Assembly (NCBI GenBank): GCA_022601135.1
Contig: JAHZJB010000002.1
Location: 18,389-82,388, forward strand
From: Actinomycetes bacterium
GTDB lineage: Bacteria > Actinomycetota > Actinomycetes > Mycobacteriales > Mycobacteriaceae
Reading direction: 5' to 3'
Length of the DNA stretch: 64,000 nt
Part shown: piece after piece, positions 46,263-54,359 of the stretch
How positions within the stretch are numbered: position 1 is the first letter of the stretch
Layout: each line of letters starts with the position of its first letter
The notes under the pieces: generated by a model
The model's database searches: none
What the model was told of the DNA's origin: nothing
Seen by the model: only the letters and a program-made list of their open reading frames with translations
Program-made: the position numbers and the translations under genes

Positions 46263-48752
46263 ATGAGCGAATCCATTCCCGCCGACGGTGGCGCTTGCGC
46301 GGATATCCGGACCTCGATGAGCGCCGATGCGCTGCGCAGGGCGATCGAGGATCACCTGAAGTACTCCCTCGGGCGCCCTGCGCCGCTGTTGGAACCCCAG
46401 CACTACTATCACGCCCTCGCTCTTGCGGTACGCGATCGAATGCAGCAGCGGTGGAGCGAAACCACCCAGACCTACCTCGACCTCAGCAGGAAGGTGACCT
46501 GCTACCTGTCGGCTGAGTTCCTGATGGGACCGCACCTGGGCAGCAACTTGCTCAACCTGCAGATCGAGGAGCAGGCGCGCGCCGCGCTCAGCGCGCTGGG
46601 CCAGGACTTCGACACCGTGCTGTCCTGCGAGCAGGAGCCCGGCCTCGGCAATGGTGGACTGGGACGGTTGGCAGCCTGCTATCTCGACTCGCTGGCCACC
46701 CTTGAGCGCCCGGCGATCGGCTACGGCATCCGTTACGAGTTCGGCATCTTCAGCCAGGAGATTCGCGATGGCTGGCAGGTCGAGACCACCGATACTTGGC
46801 TGGCCAACGGGAATCCCTGGGAAATCGTCAAACCGGAGCTGAACTACCAGGTCGGATGGGGTGGCCGCACCGAGACCTGCCTGGACCACAACGGCGAGGA
46901 ACGACCCCGCTGGGTTCCGCAGCGGGTGGCGAAAGGCGTGTACTACGGCACCCCTATCCAGGGGTACGGCGTGAACACCTGCAACACGCTCACGTTGTGG
47001 AGCGCCAGCGCGGTCAACGCGTTGGCCTTGGACGCCTTCAACGCGGGCGACTATTACCGCGCCGTGCAAGACGAAGTCGTCTCCGAGACCATCACCAAGG
47101 TGCTTTACCCCAATGACGAACCCGCGGTCGGTAAGCAGTTGCGGTTGGCCCAGCAGTACTTCTTCGTGTCCTGTTCGCTGCAGGACATCCTGCACTTGCT
47201 GGAGGACTTCGCCGGGCGGTCGCCGCGAGAGTTGCCCGACCGAGTTGCTATCCAGCTCAACGACACCCACCCATCGATCGCGGTGGCCGAGCTGATGCGG
47301 CTGCTCGTCGACGAGCGCGATCTCGGCTGGGACGAGGCCTGGCGCATCACCGTGGCGACGATGGGATACACCAACCACACCCTGCTGCCCGAAGCGCTGG
47401 AAACCTGGCCACTGCCAATGTTCGAACAATTCCTGCCCCGCCACCTTCAGATCATTTTCGAGATAAACCGCCGCTTTCTCGACGAGGTGCGCGCCCGATT
47501 CCCCGGCGACGAGGCTCGGGTCCGACGCATGTCGCTGATCGGCGAGGAGGGCGAAAAGTGTATCCGGATGGCACATCTGGCCACCGTCGGCAGTCACGCC
47601 GTCAACGGAGTCGCCGCGCTGCACTCCGAATTGCTGAAAGAGACCGTTCTCAAGGATTTCTACGAGATGTGGCCGGAGCGGTTCAGTAACAAGACCAACG
47701 GCGTGACGCCGCGTCGTTTCCTGGGTCTGGCCAATCCCGGACTGCGCGAGCTGCTCGACGACACCATCGGCGGCGACTGGATGGTGGACCTGGAACGACT
47801 GCGCAGGTTGGAGCTGCTCGTCGATGACCCCACCTTCCAGCAGCGTTGGCGCGCGGTGAAGCGCGCGAACAAGGCTCGGCTGGCGGGCTACGTCAGGTCG
47901 ACGACGGGCATCGAACTGGATCCAGACTGGATGTTCGACATCCAGGTCAAGCGCATTCACGAGTACAAACGTCAACACCTCAACGTCTTGCACATCGTAT
48001 CGCTGTATAACCGGCTCAAAAGGAGTCCTGATCTCGACATCGCACCGCGCGCCTTCGTCTTCGGCGGCAAGGCTGCGCCCGGCTACACCATGGCCAAGCT
48101 CATCATCAAGCTGATCACCGCCGTCGCCGAGACGGTCAACTCCGACCCGGACGTCAACGATCGCCTCAAGGTCGCATTCGTCCCGAACTTCAGCGTGAAG
48201 AGCGGCCAGCTGATCTACCCGGCGGCAGATCTGTCCGAACAGATTTCGACCGCCGGAAAGGAAGCTTCGGGCACCGGCAACATGAAGTTCATGATCAACG
48301 GGGCCCTGACCATCGGCACGCTCGACGGTGCCAATGTCGAAATGCGGGAAGAAGCTGGTGCGGAGAACTTTTTCCGGTTCGGTCTGACCACGCCGCAAGT
48401 TCAGAAACTGGTAGGCGAGGGTTACCACCCGAGCTCCTACATCGAGGGCAACGAAGAACTCCGCCAGGTCCTGGGCCTCGTCTCCGAGGGCCGCTTCTCC
48501 CGCGGTGACACCGAGGTCTTCCGGCCGCTGATCGACAGTCTGATTCACCATGACCCGTTCCTGGTGATGGCCGACTATGCCGACTACATCGCCTGCCAGC
48601 AACAGGTGAGCAACACCTGGCGAGACACCGAGGCGTGGACGCGCAAGTCAATTCTCAATTCCGCGCGCAGCGGAAAGTTCTCCTCGGATCGCGCTATCGC
48701 CGAGTACTGCGACGATATCTGGAATGTGCCACCGGTGAGTGTGCGGGGTTGA
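46263..48752 (+). CDS. glgP: glycogen/maltodextrin phosphorylase
   Basis: The product has 829 aa, the normal length for the GT35 family. The N-terminal region has CYLSAEFLMGPHLGSNLLNL and EQEPGLGNGGLGRLAACYLDS. The nucleotide and substrate region NPWEIVKPE is followed by NDTHPSIAVAELMRLLVDE. The PLP site is EASGTGNMKFMINGALTIGTLDGAN with its catalytic Lys. It releases glucose-1-phosphate from alpha-1,4-glucan in the cytoplasm. MalQ, also in this window, would rearrange its maltodextrin products. A 787-aa antisense ORF on the other strand is a shadow. Confidence 0.96.
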   Translation: MSESIPADGGACADIRTSMSADALRRAIEDHLKYSLGRPAPLLEPQHYYHALALAVRDRMQQRWSETTQTYLDLSRKVTCYLSAEFLMGPHLGSNLLNLQIEEQARAALSALGQDFDTVLSCEQEPGLGNGGLGRLAACYLDSLATLERPAIGYGIRYEFGIFSQEIRDGWQVETTDTWLANGNPWEIVKPELNYQVGWGGRTETCLDHNGEERPRWVPQRVAKGVYYGTPIQGYGVNTCNTLTLWSASAVNALALDAFNAGDYYRAVQDEVVSETITKVLYPNDEPAVGKQLRLAQQYFFVSCSLQDILHLLEDFAGRSPRELPDRVAIQLNDTHPSIAVAELMRLLVDERDLGWDEAWRITVATMGYTNHTLLPEALETWPLPMFEQFLPRHLQIIFEINRRFLDEVRARFPGDEARVRRMSLIGEEGEKCIRMAHLATVGSHAVNGVAALHSELLKETVLKDFYEMWPERFSNKTNGVTPRRFLGLANPGLRELLDDTIGGDWMVDLERLRRLELLVDDPTFQQRWRAVKRANKARLAGYVRSTTGIELDPDWMFDIQVKRIHEYKRQHLNVLHIVSLYNRLKRSPDLDIAPRAFVFGGKAAPGYTMAKLIIKLITAVAETVNSDPDVNDRLKVAFVPNFSVKSGQLIYPAADLSEQISTAGKEASGTGNMKFMINGALTIGTLDGANVEMREEAGAENFFRFGLTTPQVQKLVGEGYHPSSYIEGNEELRQVLGLVSEGRFSRGDTEVFRPLIDSLIHHDPFLVMADYADYIACQQQVSNTWRDTEAWTRKSILNSARSGKFSSDRAIAEYCDDIWNVPPVSVRG

Positions 48753-48803
48753 CGCAGTCGGTGGAAGGGGGCGGTGGACTAATGCTGTGTCTACGATGCC
48801 GTC

Positions 48804-49565
48804 ATGGCCTGGCTCAGCGGTTGGTGGCAGAGCGACATTGTCGAAGGCCACAAAGGTCCGCTGATGCTCAGTTTCGTCGCGTTCGTCGTCACTTTCGTAG
48901 CCACCCGAACGATCACCCGGTTGATCCGCGCGGGTAAGGGGCCTTTTCACAACGTCAGTACCGGCGGCGTGCACATGCACCACTCGACGCCGGGCGTGTT
49001 GTTGCTCATCTTGGGCGGGTTCACCGCGGTCGCCTCGCCACCGGCATCGGCCCTGATCTACCTGGCCGGCTTGCTGGTAGGCATCGGTGCGTCCCTGGTG
49101 CTCGACGAGTTCGCGATGATCTTCCGGCTGCAAGACGTCTACTGGACACAGGAGGGCCAGCTCTCGGTCAATATGGTGACGTTGGCGGCCGCCTGTATAG
49201 GTCTGGCCGTGGTCGGGGTGTCCCCGATCAAAACGGCCGAGATGCCGGCCGATGTCGTCGCCGTCCGCACCGGGGCGGTCGGGGTGTTGCTCGTCCACTT
49301 CGCCCTGGTCGCGATCACCGCACTGAAGGGCAAGTACCCCACAGCTCTGATCGGGATGTTCGTCTCCCCCGTCGCCTGGCTGGCCGCAGTCCGGCTCGCG
49401 CGCCCCACCTCGCCGTGGGCGCGCTGGCGTTACCGCCCGGAGAAAATGGCGAAGGCCCGTCGGCGGGCCAACGCGTTCGATAGACGCTGGGCCCCCGTTC
49501 GCCGGCACTGGGACGACTTCATCGGCGGTACACCCACGCCGCCCCCAGCGCCTGACGGCAGTTAA
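48804..49565 (+). CDS. integral membrane protein of unknown function
   Basis: The product has 253 aa with five or six hydrophobic segments, including GPLMLSFVAFVVTFVATRTI, TPGVLLLILGGFTAVA, ALIYLAGLLVGIGASLVLDEF and VRTGAVGVLLVHFALVAITAL. A His-rich loop GGVHMHHSTPG sits between helices 1 and 2 and could bind metal. The cytoplasmic C-terminus is Arg/Lys-rich. I do not recognise the family. It is 51 bp after glgP. Confidence 0.72.
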   Translation: MAWLSGWWQSDIVEGHKGPLMLSFVAFVVTFVATRTITRLIRAGKGPFHNVSTGGVHMHHSTPGVLLLILGGFTAVASPPASALIYLAGLLVGIGASLVLDEFAMIFRLQDVYWTQEGQLSVNMVTLAAACIGLAVVGVSPIKTAEMPADVVAVRTGAVGVLLVHFALVAITALKGKYPTALIGMFVSPVAWLAAVRLARPTSPWARWRYRPEKMAKARRRANAFDRRWAPVRRHWDDFIGGTPTPPPAPDGS

Positions 49566-49591
49566 GCGGACGGGGGCCGCGGGCATTTGCC

Positions 49592-50764
49592 ATGCTGAGC
49601 GGCATGGCCCTCGTACCCCGCCGGATCGTTTCGGAATTGGACGCGAAACTGCGCAGCCCGAAAGCCGCGGCCGCAGCAGCGGGGCTGGAGAGCGCCCTCA
49701 CCCGGCGGCGCCGCGAGCAGAAAATGAGGTCCGGGGCGTTTCGGGGCATGCATGTCGTCGTCTATCAGGGCTTTGTCGCCGACGACGTGGCCAAAGTCCG
49801 CGTTCGCGTGCTCGAAGCTCCCGAACTGCCGGGTGACAGCCGCATCCCGTACTGGGAGGTCGCCCAGGCCAATCTGCGCCGCCATGCCGCGTTACGCATC
49901 GTCGGGGTCGAGGTCGAGTTACGTATCGGAAGGCACAGCGTCAAGGAGATCACCGACAGCCACGGATTCGCGAACTTCTCGCTACCGGTCCCGGGCTTGC
50001 GGGTCGGATTGCATGAGGCACGTGCGGTAACCACCCCGATCGAGGACGGGGAGTCGGCCTCCGGCGCCGGCTGGGTCATAAAACCGTCGCGCAAGGCCGC
50101 CTTCATGGTGATTTCCGATATCGACGACACCATCCTGCTCACGGGTCTGACCGAGGGTTTGGCGATGGTGACCCGGACGTTGTTGCGCAAGGCGGACCAG
50201 CGAACCGCAATTCCTGGCATGTCCGCGTTCTATCGAGGTCTTTCCCGGGGAGTTCCCAACCGCGCTGGAAACCGCAAGCCGGAGCCGACGTTCTTCTACG
50301 TATCGACCGGAAGCTGGTCGTTCTACCCGCTGCTGCGGGAGTTCATCCGGCTACGCGCCTTCCCGCACGGTCCGATGTTTCTCACCGACTGGGGCCCGAC
50401 GGAGCGGTACCTGCGGCGCAGCGGCGCCGAGCACAAACGTACGGCTATCCGGCGGCTGTTCGAGGCCTACCCGAACATGCGATTCCTTCTGATCGGTGAC
50501 AGCGGTCAGCGCGACGCCCGGACCTACGAGGAGATGGCCCGTGAGTTCCCGGGACGAGTGCCCCTGATCATTATTCGCCAGGTAGGTGCAGGCGAGGACG
50601 AACGCAACACGGAGTTGCGCGAACGGGCAACGTCGCTTCGCGCCGAGGGAATACCGCTGCACCTGGTGACCGACGCATCACGCGCGGCCGAGCTGGCCCA
50701 TGCCTTGAGCCTCTGCGACCAGCAGACGCTGGCCGACGTCGATGACGAACTGGGCCGGCGTTAG
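49592..50764 (+). CDS. APP1-type phosphatidate phosphatase (DUF2183)
   Basis: The product has 390 aa. The C-terminal catalytic domain has VISDIDDTILLTGLTEG, the DxDxT phosphoaspartyl motif of HAD phosphatases, then FFYVSTGSWSFYPLL and FLLIGDSGQRDARTYEEM. This is the APP1/DUF2183 family, which includes Mg2+-dependent phosphatidate phosphatases. The N-terminal domain (FRGMHVVVYQGFVADDVAKVRVRVLE) is beta-rich. The start could also be the in-frame ATG five codons later. It ends 55 bp before the cysteine-rich micro-gene. Confidence 0.87.
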   Translation: MLSGMALVPRRIVSELDAKLRSPKAAAAAAGLESALTRRRREQKMRSGAFRGMHVVVYQGFVADDVAKVRVRVLEAPELPGDSRIPYWEVAQANLRRHAALRIVGVEVELRIGRHSVKEITDSHGFANFSLPVPGLRVGLHEARAVTTPIEDGESASGAGWVIKPSRKAAFMVISDIDDTILLTGLTEGLAMVTRTLLRKADQRTAIPGMSAFYRGLSRGVPNRAGNRKPEPTFFYVSTGSWSFYPLLREFIRLRAFPHGPMFLTDWGPTERYLRRSGAEHKRTAIRRLFEAYPNMRFLLIGDSGQRDARTYEEMAREFPGRVPLIIIRQVGAGEDERNTELRERATSLRAEGIPLHLVTDASRAAELAHALSLCDQQTLADVDDELGRR

Positions 50765-50791
50765 CGCGCGGAAGGCGACGCCGGCACGCTT

Positions 50792-50810
50792 TATACCCGT
50801 GGGGGGTATA
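50792..50810 (+). promoter_or_regulatory. CsoR/RicR-like copper operator
   Basis: TATACCC (50792-50798) and GGGTATA (50804-50810) are perfect arms around the spacer GTGGG. This matches the general form of mycobacterial RicR/CsoR sites (TACC...GG(G)GTA palindromes), recalled from the literature. It lies immediately before a cysteine-rich metal-binding ORF. Confidence 0.75.
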
Positions 50811-50822
50811 GTGGAGCGCATG
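50807..50822 (+). promoter_or_regulatory. -10 box of the metallothionein gene, leaderless or very short leader
   Basis: TATAGT at 50807-50812 fits TANNNT and overlaps the right arm of the copper-type palindrome. The ATG at 50820 lies 7 nt downstream, so the mRNA probably starts at or just before the start codon. A GGAG at 50813-50816 is too close for a normal RBS. Confidence 0.55.
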
Positions 50823-50936
50823 AAAACCAAGACAACAGCTCAGGGCTGTGACAATCCGAACTGCAACTGTGGACCCGACTGTTCGTGCGGGCAGAACTGC
50901 TCCTGCGGATCGACCGAGAGCAACGACAGCAAGTAG
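50820..50936 (+). CDS. mini-metallothionein: 38-residue cysteine-rich protein
   Basis: ATG 50820 gives 38 aa (the 64-aa track ORF starts in the upstream gene). Seven Cys at 10, 15, 17, 21, 23, 27 and 29 form three nearly identical CxCGx(D/N) repeats, C-N-C-G-P-D, C-S-C-G-Q-N and C-S-C-G, after CDNPN. There are no aromatic residues. This is metallothionein-like composition and would bind soft metals such as Cu(I), Zn or Cd in the cytoplasm. A RicR/CsoR-like palindrome overlaps its promoter, which points to copper. It does not resemble the M. tuberculosis MymT sequence (His-containing, different spacing). A convergent SnoaL-like gene ends 15 bp away. Confidence 0.82.
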   Translation: MKTKTTAQGCDNPNCNCGPDCSCGQNCSCGSTESNDSK

Positions 50937-50951
50937 CCCGGGCGGCAGACA

Positions 50952-51482
50952 TCAGCCCTCGTTGAAGAACGGGTCCGGCAATGCCGGATTCCTCAGCTTG
51001 GCGGCTGCGCCCGAACCGGTGACCGGAAGTCCCGTCGGATCGAGGAGCCCGATCTGAACGAGCACATTCGCCTGGTCCCACAGGATGTGCTCGTAGGCGA
51101 CCCGGTCGCCGTCGATGCCGACGATCACGACAAACACCACGTCGACACGCTTGCCGGTCGGCTCGACTCCGGGAAGCATCCAGTCCATTTTGCAGGTGTG
51201 GGTGAACGAGACGATGAGCTCATCGATGAGCCGTTCCTCGGAGTAGGTTCGCGAAATCGTCTCAAAAACAACATCGGGCGGAAAGAACTGGCCGATCAGA
51301 CGATTGCTGTAGAAGTTCCGAACTCCCTGGGGCCCTTGACCGCCCACCATGGTCGGAACATTGACCAGATGTGGATTCGGCGCCATCGTCGCCAGGGTCT
51401 GGTCGAGGTCGCCTTCGAGTTCGGCGTCCATATGGGCGCCGAAGATCGTGTCGAGTTTCTCCTGGATCAGTGGATCGGGCAC
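50952..51482 (-). CDS. SnoaL-like (NTF2 fold) protein
   Basis: The product has 176 aa from GTG 51482. IQEKLDTIFGAHMDAELEGDLDQTLATMA is the N-terminal helix pair of an NTF2-like fold, followed by GPQGVRNFYSNRLIGQFFPPDVVFE and a beta sheet with RVDVVFVVIVGIDGDRVAYEHILWDQ. This group includes SnoaL cyclases, isomerases and many small-molecule-binding proteins. The ligand is unknown. It has no signal peptide. Confidence 0.8.
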   Translation of the reverse strand: MPDPLIQEKLDTIFGAHMDAELEGDLDQTLATMAPNPHLVNVPTMVGGQGPQGVRNFYSNRLIGQFFPPDVVFETISRTYSEERLIDELIVSFTHTCKMDWMLPGVEPTGKRVDVVFVVIVGIDGDRVAYEHILWDQANVLVQIGLLDPTGLPVTGSGAAAKLRNPALPDPFFNEG

Positions 51483-51745
51483 GATTCCCCCATCGTCTTG
51501 ATTGCGTTGCCGCGGAGGCGGCGCAGGTCGGGCCGCACCGCGGGTAGTTCAATTGCCTGGCCTGCCGCACCCGCTTTTGCTTGATCGGAATAATCGTAGT
51601 GGGCCGTGCGGAGTTGCTGGTGCGGTTCGACGGCAAGCTTCGCCGTGGTTGAAAACCGCATGCGGGCAAAGCATCCCGTCCGATGGGAAGCGTCCCAGGC
51701 AGGTTGTCGCGCGGGATCGGCGCGGCACTGGCCGGCAACGGCTTA

Positions 51746-51760
51746 TAGGCTAACGGCATG
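51746..51760 (+). promoter_or_regulatory. -10 box and leaderless ATG of the PBP gene
   Basis: TAGGCT at 51746-51751 fits TANNNT and sits 6 nt before ATG 51758. No Shine-Dalgarno precedes the start. The 275-bp region upstream (51483-51757) has no other feature that I can support. Confidence 0.45.
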
Positions 51761-54280
51761 TCCGAGCTGAACCCAGCGAAGGTGGTCGCAGCGGGCAAAC
51801 TGGCGTTGCATTGCATGATGGCCGGCTTACTCGTCGCGGCGTTGATGTTTCCGCTGGCCGGCGGTGTCGGGATGCTGGCCATGCGGGTCTCCGATTCGGT
51901 GTCCGAGGACTCGGCAGAACTCGTACGCGGCGACATGCCGAAGGTATCGACCATGGTTGACGCCGAGGGGAACCCGATCGCCTGGCTGTACACCCAGCGC
52001 CGGTGGCCGCTGCCCAGCGATCGGATCGCCGACACCATGAAGCTGGCGATCGTCTCTATCGAGGACAAGCGCTTCAGCCAGCACAACGGCGTGGATCTGC
52101 AAGGCTCCCTGACCGGACTCTTCGGATACCTGCGGGCGGTCGATGACACTCGGGGCGGGTCGACGATCGAGCAGCAATACGTCAAGAACTACCGCTTTTT
52201 GGTTCAGGCACGGACCGACGCGGAGCGTCGGGCCGCGGTGGAGATCACGCCGGCGCGCAAGCTGCGCGAGATGCGCGCGGCGCTGGCCCTGGACAAGGCA
52301 CTCCCGAAGTCGGAGATCCTGGCCCGGTATCTGAACCTCGTGGCATTCGGTAATGGCGCGTACGGCGTTCAGGATGCGGCACGCACGTACTTCGGCATCA
52401 ACGCCGGGCAGCTCAACTGGCAGCAGGCGGCGTTGCTGGCCGGGATGGTGCAATCCACCAGCGCACTCGACCCCTATACCCACCCCGAGGCAGCCCTTGC
52501 CCGGCGCAACCTCGTACTTGACACCATGATGGAGAATCTGCCCGACAGGGCCGATGAACTGCGTGCTGCCAGGGCCCAGCCGTTGGGTGTCCTCGCCAAG
52601 CCCGACGCGCTGCCGCAGGGTTGCATCGCCGCCGGTGACCGGGCGTTCTTTTGCGAGTACGCATTGGAATACCTGGCTCGCGCGGGTCTCAGCAAGGAGG
52701 AGGTGGCGCGAAACGGCTACTTGATCCGTACCACCTTGGACCCCAAAGTGCAGCGCAGCGTCAAGCGGGCGGTCGACACGGTCGCGAAGCCCGACACGGA
52801 GGGCGTCGCCAGCGTGATGAGCGTCGTCAGACCCGGTAAACAGGAGCATCGGGTGGTGGCCATGGCGGACAACCGCACCTATGGGCTCAACCTCGATGCC
52901 CATGAGACCGTGCATCCGCAGCCGTTCTCTTTGGTCGGCGACGGTGCCGGGTCGATTTTCAAAATCTTCACCACCGCCGTGGCTCTTGAGATGGGGATGG
53001 GCATCAACGCCCAACTCGATGTCCCGCAGACGTTTCGGGGAACGGGGCTGGGCAGCAGCAACACTCCCGGGTGTCCGCCCCTGACCTGGTGCGTGAAGAA
53101 CGCCAGTGGCTACCGCGGGACGATGAACGTCACGGATGCGCTCGCGCAGTCACCGAACACCGCGTTCGCCAAACTGATTGCACAGGTCGGGGTGTCGCCC
53201 GTGGTGGACATGGCGGTCAAACTCGGGCTGCGGTCCTACGCCGAGCCTGGGACTGCCCGCGCCTACGACCCCGACAATAACGAGAGTCTCGCTGACTACA
53301 TCAAGCGGCAAAACCTCGGATCCTTCACCCTGGGCCCCTTCGAGGTCAACGCGCTCGAGTTGTCCAATGTCGGTGCGACACTGGCGTCGGGCGGAATGTG
53401 GTGCCCGCCGACGCCTATCGACAAGGTCTTCGACCGTCATGGCGGCGAGGTCGACCTCAAGACCCCCGAGTGCGAACAGGTGATTCCCGAAGGGCTCGCC
53501 AACGCGCTGGCCAACGCACTGGGAAGGGACACCACCGGCGGAACCGCGACCAGTGCGGCGGGCTCGGTGGGCTGGAATCTGCCGATGTCCGGTAAGACGG
53601 GCACCACCGAGTCGCATCGATCGTCTGGGTTCCTGGGCTTCACCAACCAGTATGCGGCCGCCAACTACATCTTCGACGACACCCCCGCGCCGTCGGGTCT
53701 TTGTTCGTATCCGCTGCGAAAATGCGGCGGTGGCAATCTCTTCGGCGGCAACGAGCCGGCGCGCACGTGGTTTCTGGCGATGGAGCCGGTCGCCAACGAC
53801 TTCGGCCCGGTGGCCCTGCCCCCCACCGACCCACGCTTCGTAGACGGCGATCGGGGCAGCGAGGTGCCCAGTGTGACCGGCCTGAAGCTCGAAGCCGCGC
53901 GGCAGCGTCTGAAGGACGCCGGCTTTCGCGTTGCTGACCAGCCGGCACCGGTCAATAGCTACGCAGCGAAGGGCGCGGTGATCGGGACGACGCCGAAGGG
54001 CAGGACCATGCCCGGATCGATCATCACGATCAACACGAGCAACGGAATCGCCCCGGCGCCGGTGTACCGGCCGACTCCTCAGATTGCCAGCGCTCCCGCA
54101 CCGCCCCCTCCGCCAGTGGCCCCGCCACCGCCGGTGAATGTCATCGAGATCCCCGGGCTGCCGCCGATCACGCTTCCCATGCCGCCGCCCCCACCACCGC
54201 CGCCACCGCTGCCGCCGCCACCCCCGGCCCCACCGCTGCCGCCGCCACCCCCGGCCCCACCAGGCGCGCCACCGTTCTGA
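51758..54280 (+). CDS. class A penicillin-binding protein (GT51 + transpeptidase + PASTA), PonA2/PonA3-like
   Basis: The product has 840 aa. Residues 20-42 are a transmembrane anchor. The GT51 domain follows: IVSIEDKRFSQHNGVDLQG, RGGSTIEQQYVKN and AALLAGMVQS. The transpeptidase domain has the active-site SIFK in GAGSIFKIFT, the SPN triad in AQSPNTAFAK and the KTGT in MSGKTGTTESH. A PASTA domain (EVPSVTGLKLEAARQRLKDAGFRV) and a Pro-rich tail end the protein. It polymerises and cross-links peptidoglycan. PonA2 or the extra PonA3 paralogue of fast growers are both possible. Confidence 0.92.
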   Translation: MSELNPAKVVAAGKLALHCMMAGLLVAALMFPLAGGVGMLAMRVSDSVSEDSAELVRGDMPKVSTMVDAEGNPIAWLYTQRRWPLPSDRIADTMKLAIVSIEDKRFSQHNGVDLQGSLTGLFGYLRAVDDTRGGSTIEQQYVKNYRFLVQARTDAERRAAVEITPARKLREMRAALALDKALPKSEILARYLNLVAFGNGAYGVQDAARTYFGINAGQLNWQQAALLAGMVQSTSALDPYTHPEAALARRNLVLDTMMENLPDRADELRAARAQPLGVLAKPDALPQGCIAAGDRAFFCEYALEYLARAGLSKEEVARNGYLIRTTLDPKVQRSVKRAVDTVAKPDTEGVASVMSVVRPGKQEHRVVAMADNRTYGLNLDAHETVHPQPFSLVGDGAGSIFKIFTTAVALEMGMGINAQLDVPQTFRGTGLGSSNTPGCPPLTWCVKNASGYRGTMNVTDALAQSPNTAFAKLIAQVGVSPVVDMAVKLGLRSYAEPGTARAYDPDNNESLADYIKRQNLGSFTLGPFEVNALELSNVGATLASGGMWCPPTPIDKVFDRHGGEVDLKTPECEQVIPEGLANALANALGRDTTGGTATSAAGSVGWNLPMSGKTGTTESHRSSGFLGFTNQYAAANYIFDDTPAPSGLCSYPLRKCGGGNLFGGNEPARTWFLAMEPVANDFGPVALPPTDPRFVDGDRGSEVPSVTGLKLEAARQRLKDAGFRVADQPAPVNSYAAKGAVIGTTPKGRTMPGSIITINTSNGIAPAPVYRPTPQIASAPAPPPPPVAPPPPVNVIEIPGLPPITLPMPPPPPPPPPLPPPPPAPPLPPPPPAPPGAPPF
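54181..54273. repeat. proline-codon low-complexity region with a 27-bp duplication
   Basis: The 3' end of the PBP gene repeats CCGCTGCCGCCGCCACCCCC plus GGCCCCA twice in a row and encodes LPPPPPAPP units. It forms the Pro-rich C-terminal tail and is prone to length variation. Confidence 0.75.
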
Positions 54281-54288
54281 TAGAGCAG

Positions 54289-54329
54289 GCCGGGCGCCAC
54301 GCCGACACGGCCTGGCCGTGGCTCCCGGC
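54289..54329. terminator. long hairpin between convergent genes, probable bidirectional terminator
   Basis: GCCGGG C GCCACG (54289-54301) pairs with CGTGGC T CCCGGC (54317-54329), so twelve of thirteen positions are complementary around a 15-nt loop. It lies 9 bp after the PBP stop and 30 bp before the end of the convergent TPP-enzyme gene. There is no U-tract, as is common in mycobacteria. Confidence 0.6.
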
Positions 54330-54359
54330 TTGATCGCGTGATCGCGACATCGGCAGTGG

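Noticed and set aside
46239-48602. 787-aa ORF antisense to glgP
   Set aside because: It lies completely opposite a clear GT35 phosphorylase; its His/Gln/Val-rich sequence is typical of a GC-rich shadow frame.
50820-50936. Direct homologue of M. tuberculosis MymT
   Set aside because: As recalled, MymT is longer, contains His and has a different Cys spacing; only the functional class and copper-type control appear similar.
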